Assembly (NCBI GenBank): GCA_021785155.1
Contig: JAJYGE010000018.1
Location: 1-13,523, forward strand
Source: Planctomycetota bacterium
GTDB lineage: Bacteria; Planctomycetota; Phycisphaerae; WQYP01
Length of the DNA: 13,523 nt
Direction: 5' to 3'
Positions 1-7,365 of the stretch are shown here, one piece after another (the first letter of the stretch is position 1; each line of letters begins with the position of its first letter). The notes beneath the pieces are model-generated. The model did no database searches. It had not been told where the DNA came from and saw nothing but the letters and a program-made list of their open reading frames with translations. The position numbers and the translations under genes were made by a program.

Positions 1-795
1 CCCCCCCCCATATCCCATATTATGGTCACGGCGCAACTCATTCTCCGACAGCTCTCCGGGGCCGGGATCGTCCGCCCCGGGCCGGACGATGCAGGCAATG
101 CACCCGCGCGTGAAATATATAAATCCGTTGATTCAATTCTAAAAAATTCCCGGCGACTTTCCAAAATCGTCACCGATCTGCTCAAGCTCGTGCAGGAAGA
201 TGTCTTCACCACCAAGCCGCGCCGCGACCCGTTTGACTTGCGTAAATTGATCCTTGATGTTTGCGATCAGCAGAGCGGCTTTATCACCGCCCGCAGGCAA
301 CACTTGGAAGTGATTCTGCCGGATTCCATTCCCACCATGCTCGGCGATTCCGATAAAATCGGCGACATCCTCACCAATCTATTAAGCAATGCCATCCGTT
401 TTTCCCCCGATGGCGCGGTCGTGCGGGTGATTGCCAATGTCCTCGTTGGCGAGCAAGTTGAATTAATCGTAGAAGACTCCGGCTCCGGAATGCCGGACGA
501 GGTTATGGCCGGTCCATTCCAACCATTTCAAACCGGTACCGATACCATGCAACATCACAGCGGCGACGCCACCGAGGAAGGCAGTCGCGGCCTGGGTCTG
601 GGCCTGGCCATTGTCCGACGGTTTGTGGATCTTCATGAAGGGCACATTTTTATCCGTCCGCTTCCCACCGGAACCCAGGTAAGAGTCATTCTCCCCTTGA
701 ATCCAGACGCCGACACACCGCCACCGTCGTCACCGTCGATTCCGCCTGTCCGTAATGCCGGCGAAAAGCCGATTTCACAGCCCCGACACGGATAA
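1..795 (+). CDS. Sensor histidine kinase, C-terminal part (5' end cut by window edge)
   Basis: This is the ATP-binding half of a two-component histidine kinase, which autophosphorylates on His and passes the phosphate to a response regulator. The frame is open back to base 1, so the ATG at 22 is probably internal. The Pro-rich codons before it (PPPISHI) resemble the end of an H-box, which would put the phospho-accepting His just outside the window. Numbering from that ATG, the second HisKA helix is about 29-58, the N-box 112-126 (DKIGDILTNLLSNAIRFS), the G1 box 151-158 (EDSGSGMP) and the G2 box 190-198 (GLGLGLAIV). The HATPase motifs are intact. The tail from about 226 is Pro/Ser-rich and probably disordered. 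No response regulator is visible downstream. The gene converges on the hexosaminidase gene with a 33-bp gap. The signal sensed cannot be inferred because the sensor region is missing. Confidence 0.9.
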   Translation, partial: PPPISHIMVTAQLILRQLSGAGIVRPGPDDAGNAPAREIYKSVDSILKNSRRLSKIVTDLLKLVQEDVFTTKPRRDPFDLRKLILDVCDQQSGFITARRQHLEVILPDSIPTMLGDSDKIGDILTNLLSNAIRFSPDGAVVRVIANVLVGEQVELIVEDSGSGMPDEVMAGPFQPFQTGTDTMQHHSGDATEEGSRGLGLGLAIVRRFVDLHEGHIFIRPLPTGTQVRVILPLNPDADTPPPSSPSIPPVRNAGEKPISQPRHG

Positions 796-801
796 CCCGT
801 C

Positions 802-814
802 GCGGCTACGCCGC
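802..814. terminator. Short hairpin between convergent genes, weak terminator candidate
   Basis: GCGGC-TAC-GCCGC forms a perfect 5-bp GC stem with a 3-nt loop in the 33-bp gap between the histidine kinase stop and the hexosaminidase stop. Its position suits a shared terminator, but no clear T-tract follows on either strand, so termination is only suggested. Confidence 0.25.
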
Positions 815-828
815 AATCGGAATAAATG

Positions 829-2766
829 CTATTTGTCGAACCGGTGATGTTCGGCCATCCTCTGGTCAAATATGGCCAGAATGTCCGCCAGGCGCGAGGG
901 TTTGTTGCGTTGCAGCCACAGGTCGCTATAACGCCGTTTTATGTCTTGAAGAAACTGCATTGGCTTGGCCCCATCGGACCACGGGCCTGATCGCCCGCCG
1001 GTAAAGAATTCCAGGCGCGCCATGGTGCGTTGGAGTGTGTAAAGTATCTGGTCTTTGGTCAGAACCAACTCGGCCATGGCTAATTGTTGGTCCCCATCCA
1101 ATGTTTCGCACGGTCGTTCCAGAAGTGTTCCCAGCGCGGCAATTCGTTCATGTTCGGCCCTCAGAGCATCGCCCTGGGTTAGATTCAGAAATTCTCTTTC
1201 ATCCCACGGCTCGCGCATGAGTTTGAAATCCAGCGCGGCATTTGGCAGCAGTTCCCGCGCAATGCGTTGGTACACATTGCCCATCGTACAAATGGCCGGG
1301 GCAATCAATCCGGTGCGATCTCCCAGTACATGTAATCCCGCGGACATTGCCAGTTCTGCGGGAGAATCCCGGTTCACATTCCACGCCACCGCCGCGCCGT
1401 AGGCCATGGGCACAAGGCTCACCGACAGCGCCTGCTGATGGCCATAATCACCCCAATCGGTATTGAGAAATCCCGCCGCGCCATGTTTGATCCCGGCGTG
1501 TGCGGCATTGCGTAAATTGCTCACGGCATTATTCCATCGCCCGCCCAGTGATTGCCATGTGGATGTGCCGGGGCAAACATAAAATGCCCGGCCCGATTCG
1601 GCGAAAAGTCGGCCATGGGCATCAAAGGGGTGATCCCCGGAGTGTCCCCATTCCAGCAGTGTGGCGTCTTTGGGCAGTTGGTCAATAAGTTCCGGGTGGT
1701 TAAGAATAATATCGCCCCACAATTGCACACGCTTGCCATGGCTTTTCGCCAGCGTGGCACAGAAATTAACCCAGTCCACGTAGAGTCTGCCCACGCCCAT
1801 GGCTTTCACGGCAGCCGCACTACGGCCAAGTCCCAAATCCCACGATTCATCGCAGCAGATATTAAAAGTCGGACTGGTAAAATGTGGAAGGAAATCAGCA
1901 TATAGTTCAGACACCAGCTCTTTACAATCCGGATCGGTCACGCACAGTGTCCACGGATCATCGCACCAGGTTTTAATTCCTCGGCTTCGTAACGTTTCAG
2001 GTTCAATTTCCGCCAGATGGCGATAACGCGGCAGTCGCAGAATTTTGTCGAAATGCCCAAGAGATGCAAGTGATGGCACAAAATCAATATGATATCTGCG
2101 GCACAGCGCATCAATCTGCCGAATATCATCGGGCGTCAAGGGCGTAGTGTTCGCATACATGTCGCGATGACCGGCAAATTGAAAAACATTTTCAATATAC
2201 AACTGAAACTCATTGATCTTCAACGCAGCTAACTGTTTGACCATCCACAAAAGGGTGTGCAGTGTCGGCACTTTTCCGCGTGAAATATCGTGGTAAAAGC
2301 CGCGGCGGTCGTAATCCGGAGTGTCAACAATATGCCGGCATGGCCAGGAGTTCCCGTATTGCCGGGCGATCTGAATAAGGGTTTGCAAGGCGTAAAATAA
2401 TCCGACCGCGGTCTTGCCTTTGACCCTTACGTGATCCGGAGCAATATGAATTTCATAGCCCTGTGTGTGCCGGATGGCGGGATCAACAATAAGATCAATA
2501 ACCGCGGTTTTCGGCCTGCCACGGGTACCATCGGCAACACGCGAGGGCGTTGACGTTATCAACGATATCAATTGCTCCGCGGCATCCCGCACGCCGGGAT
2601 CATCGCATGTTGTGGCGATGCGCGGTGGCAAAGCCGAAAAAAATAAAACCCCTTCTCCGGCCTGGCACTTTGTCGGGTACGGAATTAATTGCGGATTCGT
2701 GTCGGCATACCCTGATGGCGTATGATGATTTAACACCTTTTCTCCGAGTTGAGTTCCCGTGATCAC
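829..2766 (-). CDS. Glycoside hydrolase family 20-type beta-N-acetylhexosaminidase
   Basis: Probable exo-acting hydrolase of terminal beta-linked GlcNAc/GalNAc using the GH20 substrate-assisted mechanism. Numbered from the GTG at 2766 (645 aa), a GH20b-like alpha/beta domain covers about 24-148 and ends in the usual approach to the barrel (HIVDTPDYDRRGFYHDISRG, 145-164). The TIM barrel follows to about 465, and a helical tail completes the protein. The adjacent Asp306-Glu307 in ICCDESWDLG fits the catalytic D-E pair, where classical members have GGDE. No signal peptide or membrane segment is seen, so it probably works in the cytoplasm on imported oligosaccharides. The GTG at 2766 overlaps the mutL stop as GTGA. 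An in-frame GTG at 2736 has a better ribosome site (GGAG, 5-nt spacing) and would give 635 aa. The GH20 assignment is firm at fold level; the exact substrate is unknown. Confidence 0.85.
   Translation of the reverse strand: MITGTQLGEKVLNHHTPSGYADTNPQLIPYPTKCQAGEGVLFFSALPPRIATTCDDPGVRDAAEQLISLITSTPSRVADGTRGRPKTAVIDLIVDPAIRHTQGYEIHIAPDHVRVKGKTAVGLFYALQTLIQIARQYGNSWPCRHIVDTPDYDRRGFYHDISRGKVPTLHTLLWMVKQLAALKINEFQLYIENVFQFAGHRDMYANTTPLTPDDIRQIDALCRRYHIDFVPSLASLGHFDKILRLPRYRHLAEIEPETLRSRGIKTWCDDPWTLCVTDPDCKELVSELYADFLPHFTSPTFNICCDESWDLGLGRSAAAVKAMGVGRLYVDWVNFCATLAKSHGKRVQLWGDIILNHPELIDQLPKDATLLEWGHSGDHPFDAHGRLFAESGRAFYVCPGTSTWQSLGGRWNNAVSNLRNAAHAGIKHGAAGFLNTDWGDYGHQQALSVSLVPMAYGAAVAWNVNRDSPAELAMSAGLHVLGDRTGLIAPAICTMGNVYQRIARELLPNAALDFKLMREPWDEREFLNLTQGDALRAEHERIAALGTLLERPCETLDGDQQLAMAELVLTKDQILYTLQRTMARLEFFTGGRSGPWSDGAKPMQFLQDIKRRYSDLWLQRNKPSRLADILAIFDQRMAEHHRFDK
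2742..2745 (-). promoter_or_regulatory. Ribosome binding site favouring the GTG start at 2736 of the hexosaminidase
   Basis: On the minus strand GGAG is followed by five bases and then an in-frame GTG (2736-2734). The alternative GTG at 2766, which overlaps the mutL stop, has no recognisable Shine-Dalgarno sequence. This favours the shorter protein, although translational coupling from mutL could serve the longer one. Confidence 0.45.
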
Positions 2767-4694
2767 CGTCGCTTAAACTGCTTTTCCAGATCGCGGCGTT
2801 CCAGGCGGATGGTGGTGGGGCGGCCATGCGGGCAATTGCTGGAACGCTCCACTTCCTGCCGTCGCGCCAACAAGGCCGCGATTTCCGGATTTGCCAATGG
2901 ATCACCGGCTTTTACCGCAGCTTTGCAGGCCGCCATATCCAGCACTTCGTGCAGTAATTCCTCATCGGTAATCGCGGAAGATTCCTCCGCCACCTTATCG
3001 AGCAATTCGCGCACAAAATCCATGGTGTTCAGCCGCGAAAGCAGACTTGGCAGGCTTTGTACCGCCACGCTTGATGCGTCAAATTGGGTGATTTCAATTC
3101 CCAACGACGCCAGCAGCGCCCGCACGCGGTCCAAGCCCGCCAATTGGCGCGGGCTTACTGAAACGACCACCGGCAACAGCAGTCGTTGGCCTGAAATCGT
3201 TCCGGCTCGGGTCCGCGCCAGAAGACTTTCGTAAATCACACGCTCGTGCAGGGCGTGCTGGTCGATGACCAGCAGGCCATCGCCATCTTCCACCACGATG
3301 AAACTATTATGAAATTGCATAAACTTGGGGGGCAGCGGGCTGGCTGCGGACAATCCCGATGGTGAAGACAATGGCCACGGCGTTGCTGTGGCCGTGGATG
3401 GCGTGGCCGACATTGATTCTGCGGGCGCAAGCGGCACTGCCGGGACTGCCGGAATAGTGCGATCCGCGGAAATGGCTGCGGCATCCCGTGGCGACGCATT
3501 GCCGGCGGGCAAATCCAACGCCTGCTGGAGCGGTTGTGGATCGCGGAAAAATTCCGCTATTACTTGCCGCCGTTCTTCAGTTTGATGGGCCATAAATTGT
3601 CCGGCCACCTCCGGCGTCGGCGGGGCGGGTACCCGCATACGCGGAGTTAAATCCGTGGCCAGCAGGCGCTGTCGAATTGCCGCCAGGACCGCGCGATACG
3701 GCAGATTCGGCTCACGAAACCGCACCTCAATTTTTTGCGGATGCACATTGACATCAAACGCGGTGGGCGGCATGTGTAAAAATATCACCGCCACCGGTTG
3801 GGCCTGAGGTTCGATCAGTCCGCGGAAGGACTCCTTAACGGCATGAAATATGGATCGATCACGAATATAGCGGTCATTTAGAAACAGGTACTGGTAATGT
3901 GCGGTGGCCCGCGCGGTGGCGGGCTTTCCGACAAACCCATGGACTTCGATGCCGGTCTCGGCATGATCCAAGGCTATGAGTTGTCCCTGTAATTCCTTGT
4001 TCAACGCCGTAACTACCCGTACCTGGGGATCGGTGGTGGCGGGAAAGTTCAAATTGCTGCGGCCATTATGCGTCAGCGTGAATGCAATTTCCGGATGGGC
4101 CAGGGCCGTGCGCAGCACCGTCTCGGAAATATGTCCAAACTCGGTAGAGTCTCCGCGGAGAAATTTCCGTCGGGCGGGGACGCAATAAAATAGATCACGC
4201 ACTTCAATGGTGGTGCCCACCGGGGCGGCGCAGGGAATTGGAGCCTCCATCACACTTTCCCGTGCCTCCACGCGCACCGCCTGATCATCCTGCGCGCGGC
4301 GGGTGGTAATGGTTGTATGGCTGACCCCGGCAATGGAGGCCAATGCTTCACCGCGAAAGCCCATGGTCTGGATGGCAAACAGGTCGTCAATAGTCTGAAT
4401 TTTGCTCGTGGCATGGCGTGCCAGTGCCAGCACAACCTGATTCGGCGCGATGCCTGAACCATCATCGGTGACCCGCATCAGCGTGCGGCCACCATTTTCA
4501 ACGGCTATTGAGACGCGTGTGGCTCCGGCATCCACCGCGTTGTCCAGAAGTTCTTTGATCACACTGGCTGGCCGTTCGACTACTTCACCGGCGGCAATTT
4601 TATTAATCAGCGCGTCAGGCAGGACATGAATATTCCGTCTATTGCCCGGGGCATCCGATGGTGTTGGTTCTGTGGCTTTCATGATCGTAAGCAT
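2763..4694 (-). CDS. mutL: DNA mismatch repair endonuclease MutL
   Basis: MutL couples MutS mismatch recognition to strand incision. Residues are numbered from an upstream in-frame ATG at 4733. The GHKL ATPase domain has KELLDNAVDAGA with the catalytic Glu61 and Mg-binding Asn65, DDGSGI (90-95) and GFRGEALASI (125-134). The transducer domain includes FDVNVHPQKIEVRF (326-339). A Pro/Ala-rich linker covers about 365-470. The C-terminal domain carries the intact endonuclease motif DQHALHERVIYE (491-502), the ACKAAVKAGD motif and CPHGRPT (634-640), so it should nick DNA like Bacillus MutL and unlike E. coli MutL. QRLLLP (516-521) fits a beta-clamp-binding motif. I start it at ATG 4694, because ATG 4733 lies inside the terminal repeat of a neighbouring element. 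ATG 4682 is equally possible. None has a clear ribosome site. No mutS is in view. Confidence 0.97.
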   Translation of the reverse strand: MLTIMKATEPTPSDAPGNRRNIHVLPDALINKIAAGEVVERPASVIKELLDNAVDAGATRVSIAVENGGRTLMRVTDDGSGIAPNQVVLALARHATSKIQTIDDLFAIQTMGFRGEALASIAGVSHTTITTRRAQDDQAVRVEARESVMEAPIPCAAPVGTTIEVRDLFYCVPARRKFLRGDSTEFGHISETVLRTALAHPEIAFTLTHNGRSNLNFPATTDPQVRVVTALNKELQGQLIALDHAETGIEVHGFVGKPATARATAHYQYLFLNDRYIRDRSIFHAVKESFRGLIEPQAQPVAVIFLHMPPTAFDVNVHPQKIEVRFREPNLPYRAVLAAIRQRLLATDLTPRMRVPAPPTPEVAGQFMAHQTEERRQVIAEFFRDPQPLQQALDLPAGNASPRDAAAISADRTIPAVPAVPLAPAESMSATPSTATATPWPLSSPSGLSAASPLPPKFMQFHNSFIVVEDGDGLLVIDQHALHERVIYESLLARTRAGTISGQRLLLPVVVSVSPRQLAGLDRVRALLASLGIEITQFDASSVAVQSLPSLLSRLNTMDFVRELLDKVAEESSAITDEELLHEVLDMAACKAAVKAGDPLANPEIAALLARRQEVERSSNCPHGRPTTIRLERRDLEKQFKRR

Positions 4695-4718
4695 AGCGTA
4701 GAAAAGGGGGTTCCGGCT

Positions 4719-4988
4719 AGTGCCCTGTTCCATCCGTAATTACGGGTTGACGGAGGGCCAAGGGGTTGTGGGCGCGAAGCGAGGAGGATTACGTATGGAT
4801 ACATACGTTGACGACGAGCGACAAAGCCCACGGCCCCTTGGCCCCCGCCCGTAGGGTTGGCCGGAAACCGGCAATCTGTGGCGTCGCGTCGGCTCAAGGG
4901 GTTTACGAACCCGGTTCTCGCCGCCGACTCCTGGCATCTGGCCGGTTTGAGGCCAATCCACCCGTAATTACGGATGGAACAGGGCACT
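4719..4988. repeat. 270-bp palindromic, MITE-like element with perfect 28-bp terminal inverted repeats
   Basis: Bases 4719-4746 and 4961-4988 are exact reverse complements (outer end AGTGCCCTGTTCC) and each contains the self-complementary 12-mer CCGTAATTACGG. Inside, 4755-4773 pairs with 4826-4844 over 19 positions, with two positions that are G-U pairs only in plus-strand RNA. That arm holds a further hairpin, ACGTATG-GATA-CATACGT (4791-4808). Smaller hairpins are 4860-4872 (GCCGG-AAA-CCGGC) and 4888-4928 (GTCGGC/GCCGAC with inner GGGTT/AACCC). No transposase is encoded. The longest frame through it (minus strand) has no recognisable domain. Flanks CTAG and CTTG are at best a degenerate target duplication. 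It could be a non-autonomous mobile element, a REP-type repeat or a structured RNA. The inverted repeat is certain; its nature is not. Confidence 0.85.
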
Positions 4989-5097
4989 TGTGCTCTGTCA
5001 CAGCAACGCTTTAGGATCGCTGCCTCTCTCGAGACACGCTCACCATCGCCGGGTTTCCTCATCTACCCTAAAACAATGTTGTAACAGAGCACCAGTG
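4985..5097 (-). repeat. 113-bp imperfect inverted repeat abutting the palindromic element
   Basis: Arm 4985-5022 is the reverse complement of 5060-5097 with about nine mismatches in 38 positions. The outer blocks CACT/AGTG and GTGCTCTGT/ACAGAGCAC match exactly. Several mismatches become G-U pairs in minus-strand RNA (the direction of ppx and mutL) and fewer in plus-strand RNA. It shares its left four bases with the end of the 270-bp element, and its outer end (GTGCTCTGTTAC) resembles that element's end (GTGCCCTGTTCC). It may be a degraded insertion-sequence end pair or MITE, or a processed hairpin in the ppx-mutL transcript. There is no T-tract, so it is not a standard terminator. Confidence 0.65.
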
Positions 5098-5121
5098 TGG
5101 GCGAAAACAATTGCCGGGCCG

Positions 5122-6807
5122 TCATCTCCGATCTTTCTTTTGCCGGGCGGTGAACGCCACCAGCACGCCGTATATTTTTTCGAACATATCCGCTTTATCA
5201 CGTGCCGCCCATAGCTCCAGTTCAGGATCCGCCTGCGTGGTCAAGGCGAATGTTGTGCTGCCACCGCGCGACGTTATACCTACCGCTTGGACATTTTTAT
5301 AGTGCCCCCGATCCAATCCATCGGCCACCCGCAATATGGCCGCCAGTTTGTCCACGACCTCCCGTTCCGCCGGCGTTAACGACATATACGCCGCGTGGCT
5401 TTTCTTGGGCATGCTGCGCCGATGATACCGTGCCACATTACCGATGATTTCAAGTTCCACCGGTGAAAAACCTTCCAAATCCCCATTTTTAATGAGGTAA
5501 TAACTGTGCTTGTGATGGCCGCTGTGCCCGATATGCCACCCGATGTCGTGGAGCATCGCCGCACATTCCAACCATTCTCGACCACGGTTATCGAGATGAT
5601 GCAACCTTTTGGTCTGATCAAAAATACTCAAGGCCAGTTTGGTGACCTGCTGATGATGGCCGTCATCATAATTACAGCGGCGGCCTAATTCTATGACACT
5701 GCGGCGGCGCGGCTCGGTGATTTCCACGGACAGCCGTACCTTGGGCCAGTGCGTCTGCATATAGTCAATAATCATGCCTTCACGCATGGCCCGATCGGAT
5801 ATTTCAATAACGGGCATTTTCAATTGTTCAAAGAGGTAATTTACCAGTTCCGCACCGGCGATAATCTGTGCGGCCCGGCCCGGATCAAGCCCCGGCATTT
5901 TCAGACGCTCCTTCTGCGTGGACCGTATGAGCCTCCGATGAATAATTTCAAAATCCTCAAACCTCATTTCACTGACGACGCGGTGACGGGCCACGTTCGC
6001 CTCGTGCTGCCCCACGCACATGGCGGCAAGATTTTCCAGTGTGCCGGAGGTTCCTATAAATGTCGCGGCATGAAGAGATCGAATGCGGGAGATCAATCCT
6101 TTAAGAGTGCTGCGAATGTGCCGGTGTAATTCCCGAAGTTCCGTTTTCGTTGGCGGATCATGATGGATGTATTGCTGCGTGAGCCGGCTGGCACCGAGTT
6201 TGCGGCTCTCCAGCAACAGGGCCTTTTCAGGTGTTCCCACAATTAATTCCGCCGACCCGCCACCAATATCAATAATCAGCGCGGGGCCATCCTCCATCCC
6301 CACGGCCTGTCGAACCGCCAGATAAATAAGCCGGGCTTCTTCCTGGCTGCTGATGACCCGTATATCCAATCCGAGTTGAGTCTTTGCCAGCAGGACAAAA
6401 TCGCCGCCATTGATGCTTTCCCGCACCGCGCTGGTTGCAAAGGCAAGAATGCGATCACATTCCAGGCTATGTGCTACGCGCATATACCGGCTTAATACAC
6501 TCAACGTGTGATTCATGGCTTGGCGTGGCAAAATATGCCGTACCAGTGATTCACTCCCCAATTGCGTTAATTCTTTTTCCGAGCTTAACACCTTGAAACC
6601 CATTGTCGCGGTGACTTCCACAATGACCATGTGCAGACTGTTGGTGCCAATATCAATAGCCGCAATGCGAAGGCCATGGGGACTGAACCTGCCGGTCATC
6701 TTCTTCTTGACAGTTCTTTGCGATAATGGATTCGTCGCGCTATGGCTGCGGCGCTGGGGCCGTTTGACTGGGCCGGGGTGCTTACTACTTCCGCGCGATA
6801 TTACCAT
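5122..6807 (-). CDS. ppx: Ppx/GppA family phosphatase with C-terminal HD domain
   Basis: Member of the exopolyphosphatase / pppGpp phosphatase family, which removes terminal phosphate from polyphosphate or pppGpp in the cytoplasm. Numbered from ATG 6807 (561 aa), the ASKHA fold carries the phosphate loop DIGTNS (52-57), SSQEEARL with the expected catalytic Glu (153-160), the second loop DIGGGS (180-185) and GTSGTLENL (252-260). An HD-type domain follows at about 375-510, with HH at 384-385 and HD at 420-421 (MLHDIGWHIG). This matches the long E. coli-type architecture. The first 46 residues are basic and outside the conserved fold. ATG 6699 (residue 37) starts just before the domain and may be the true start, because a good promoter places transcription initiation only about 2 nt before ATG 6807. 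Polyphosphate versus pppGpp specificity cannot be told from sequence. Downstream on this strand lie the inverted repeats, then mutL. Confidence 0.9.
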   Translation of the reverse strand: MVISRGSSKHPGPVKRPQRRSHSATNPLSQRTVKKKMTGRFSPHGLRIAAIDIGTNSLHMVIVEVTATMGFKVLSSEKELTQLGSESLVRHILPRQAMNHTLSVLSRYMRVAHSLECDRILAFATSAVRESINGGDFVLLAKTQLGLDIRVISSQEEARLIYLAVRQAVGMEDGPALIIDIGGGSAELIVGTPEKALLLESRKLGASRLTQQYIHHDPPTKTELRELHRHIRSTLKGLISRIRSLHAATFIGTSGTLENLAAMCVGQHEANVARHRVVSEMRFEDFEIIHRRLIRSTQKERLKMPGLDPGRAAQIIAGAELVNYLFEQLKMPVIEISDRAMREGMIIDYMQTHWPKVRLSVEITEPRRRSVIELGRRCNYDDGHHQQVTKLALSIFDQTKRLHHLDNRGREWLECAAMLHDIGWHIGHSGHHKHSYYLIKNGDLEGFSPVELEIIGNVARYHRRSMPKKSHAAYMSLTPAEREVVDKLAAILRVADGLDRGHYKNVQAVGITSRGGSTTFALTTQADPELELWAARDKADMFEKIYGVLVAFTARQKKDRR

Positions 6808-6815
6808 AACCGAAG

Positions 6816-6844
6816 ATTATGCTGTCGCGGAGGGCGTATGTCTA
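6816..6844 (-). promoter_or_regulatory. Sigma-70-type promoter for ppx
   Basis: On the minus strand TAGACA (6844-6839) and CATAAT (6821-6816) are separated by exactly 17 bp, each one base off consensus. Initiation would fall near 6809. That gives either a nearly leaderless message from ATG 6807 or a leader of about 110 nt before ATG 6699. Confidence 0.5.
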
Positions 6845-7072
6845 TGGACGTTAACAAAATATCGGTGCCGCGGCCATGGAAGTCACGATGCTTCATCCGC
6901 ACCGAATTTTGACACAACGAACTTGTCGGTAGCTGAAACACGGGCAATCAGATGAAAAGATATCTTATCCTTCTATAGTAATTTTACCATTATGATATAT
7001 TGAAAATGCTATCAGTTGGGGATAAAGACCTCCGGCATATTATGTTTTATCTATTTCACGGGTGAATGCCAG

Positions 7073-7101
7073 TTGATACAAAAATAGCTAAAAAACAATA
7101 T
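7073..7101 (+). promoter_or_regulatory. Candidate promoter for the GH3 operon
   Basis: TTGATA (7073-7078) is followed after 17 bp by CAATAT (7096-7101), in A-rich sequence. TATAAC at 7099-7104 is a closer -10 match but gives a 20-bp spacer. It is the best plus-strand candidate I see upstream of GH3, but it is weak. Confidence 0.3.
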
Positions 7102-7353
7102 AACGTGATGGTTGGAGGCAACACGGATGTGAACTGGATTTTAATTAGGCCCTTGTGCTTTCCTTGCGCATAGTTAAACTATTTTGCCATGGTGGCGACA
7201 AGATTGGTCGTTGAATTCCGTGGTACGCCGATGTCTGCTTGAATGATTTGGTCTGGTTCGGTGAAGGGAAATGGTGTGGAACCATGTGCGATGTGAGATC
7301 GTGTATGTCCCGGTCAGTGTAATTGGTTAATTGGCGTCGCAAGCAAAACAAAC

Positions 7354-7360
7354 AAAGGAG
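7354..7360 (+). promoter_or_regulatory. Strong ribosome binding site of the GH3 gene
   Basis: AAAGGAG lies five bases before the ATG at 7366. It is among the best Shine-Dalgarno sequences in the window, and it fixes the start, which also begins a clear signal peptide. Confidence 0.85.
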
Positions 7361-7365
7361 TCTAT

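Larger units (their letters stand above)
6808..7365. other. 558-bp region between divergent genes, no convincing gene
   Basis: This region lies between the divergently transcribed ppx and GH3 genes. The part about 6955-7110 is clearly more AT-rich than its surroundings, as expected of a promoter region. Frames in it have poor starts and no family resemblance. I see no tRNA, no CRISPR array and no repeat shared with the 4719-5097 block. It carries a good minus-strand promoter at 6816-6844, a weak plus-strand candidate at 7073-7101, a ribosome-site-preceded mini-ORF at 7127-7173, and a small inverted repeat TGGTTC/GAACCA (7254-7259, 7279-7284) that could be a stem or a regulator site. The plus-strand leader to GH3 would be about 250 nt, long enough for regulation. 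Confidence 0.6.

Noticed and set aside
1..9. Run of nine C bases at the window edge as a repeat or assembly artefact
   Set aside because: It reads in frame as three prolines in a plausible H-box position, so it is compatible with real coding sequence; nothing more can be said from the edge.
4679..5062. 127-codon minus-strand frame through the inverted repeats
   Set aside because: It runs through both palindromic elements and into mutL, has no recognisable domain, and its residues are dictated by repeat DNA. Treated as repeat, not gene.
4990..5092. The imperfect hairpin as a rho-independent terminator of ppx
   Set aside because: The stem is far longer than a terminator, has a loop near 37 nt and is not followed by a T-tract on the minus strand.
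6515..6955. 146-codon plus-strand frame over the start of ppx
   Set aside because: Most of it is antisense to the conserved Ppx phosphate-loop region, and no family is recognisable.
7145..7351. 68-codon minus-strand frame in the GH3 leader
   Set aside because: It begins with TTG without a ribosome site, has no family resemblance, and lies in the expected leader of GH3.
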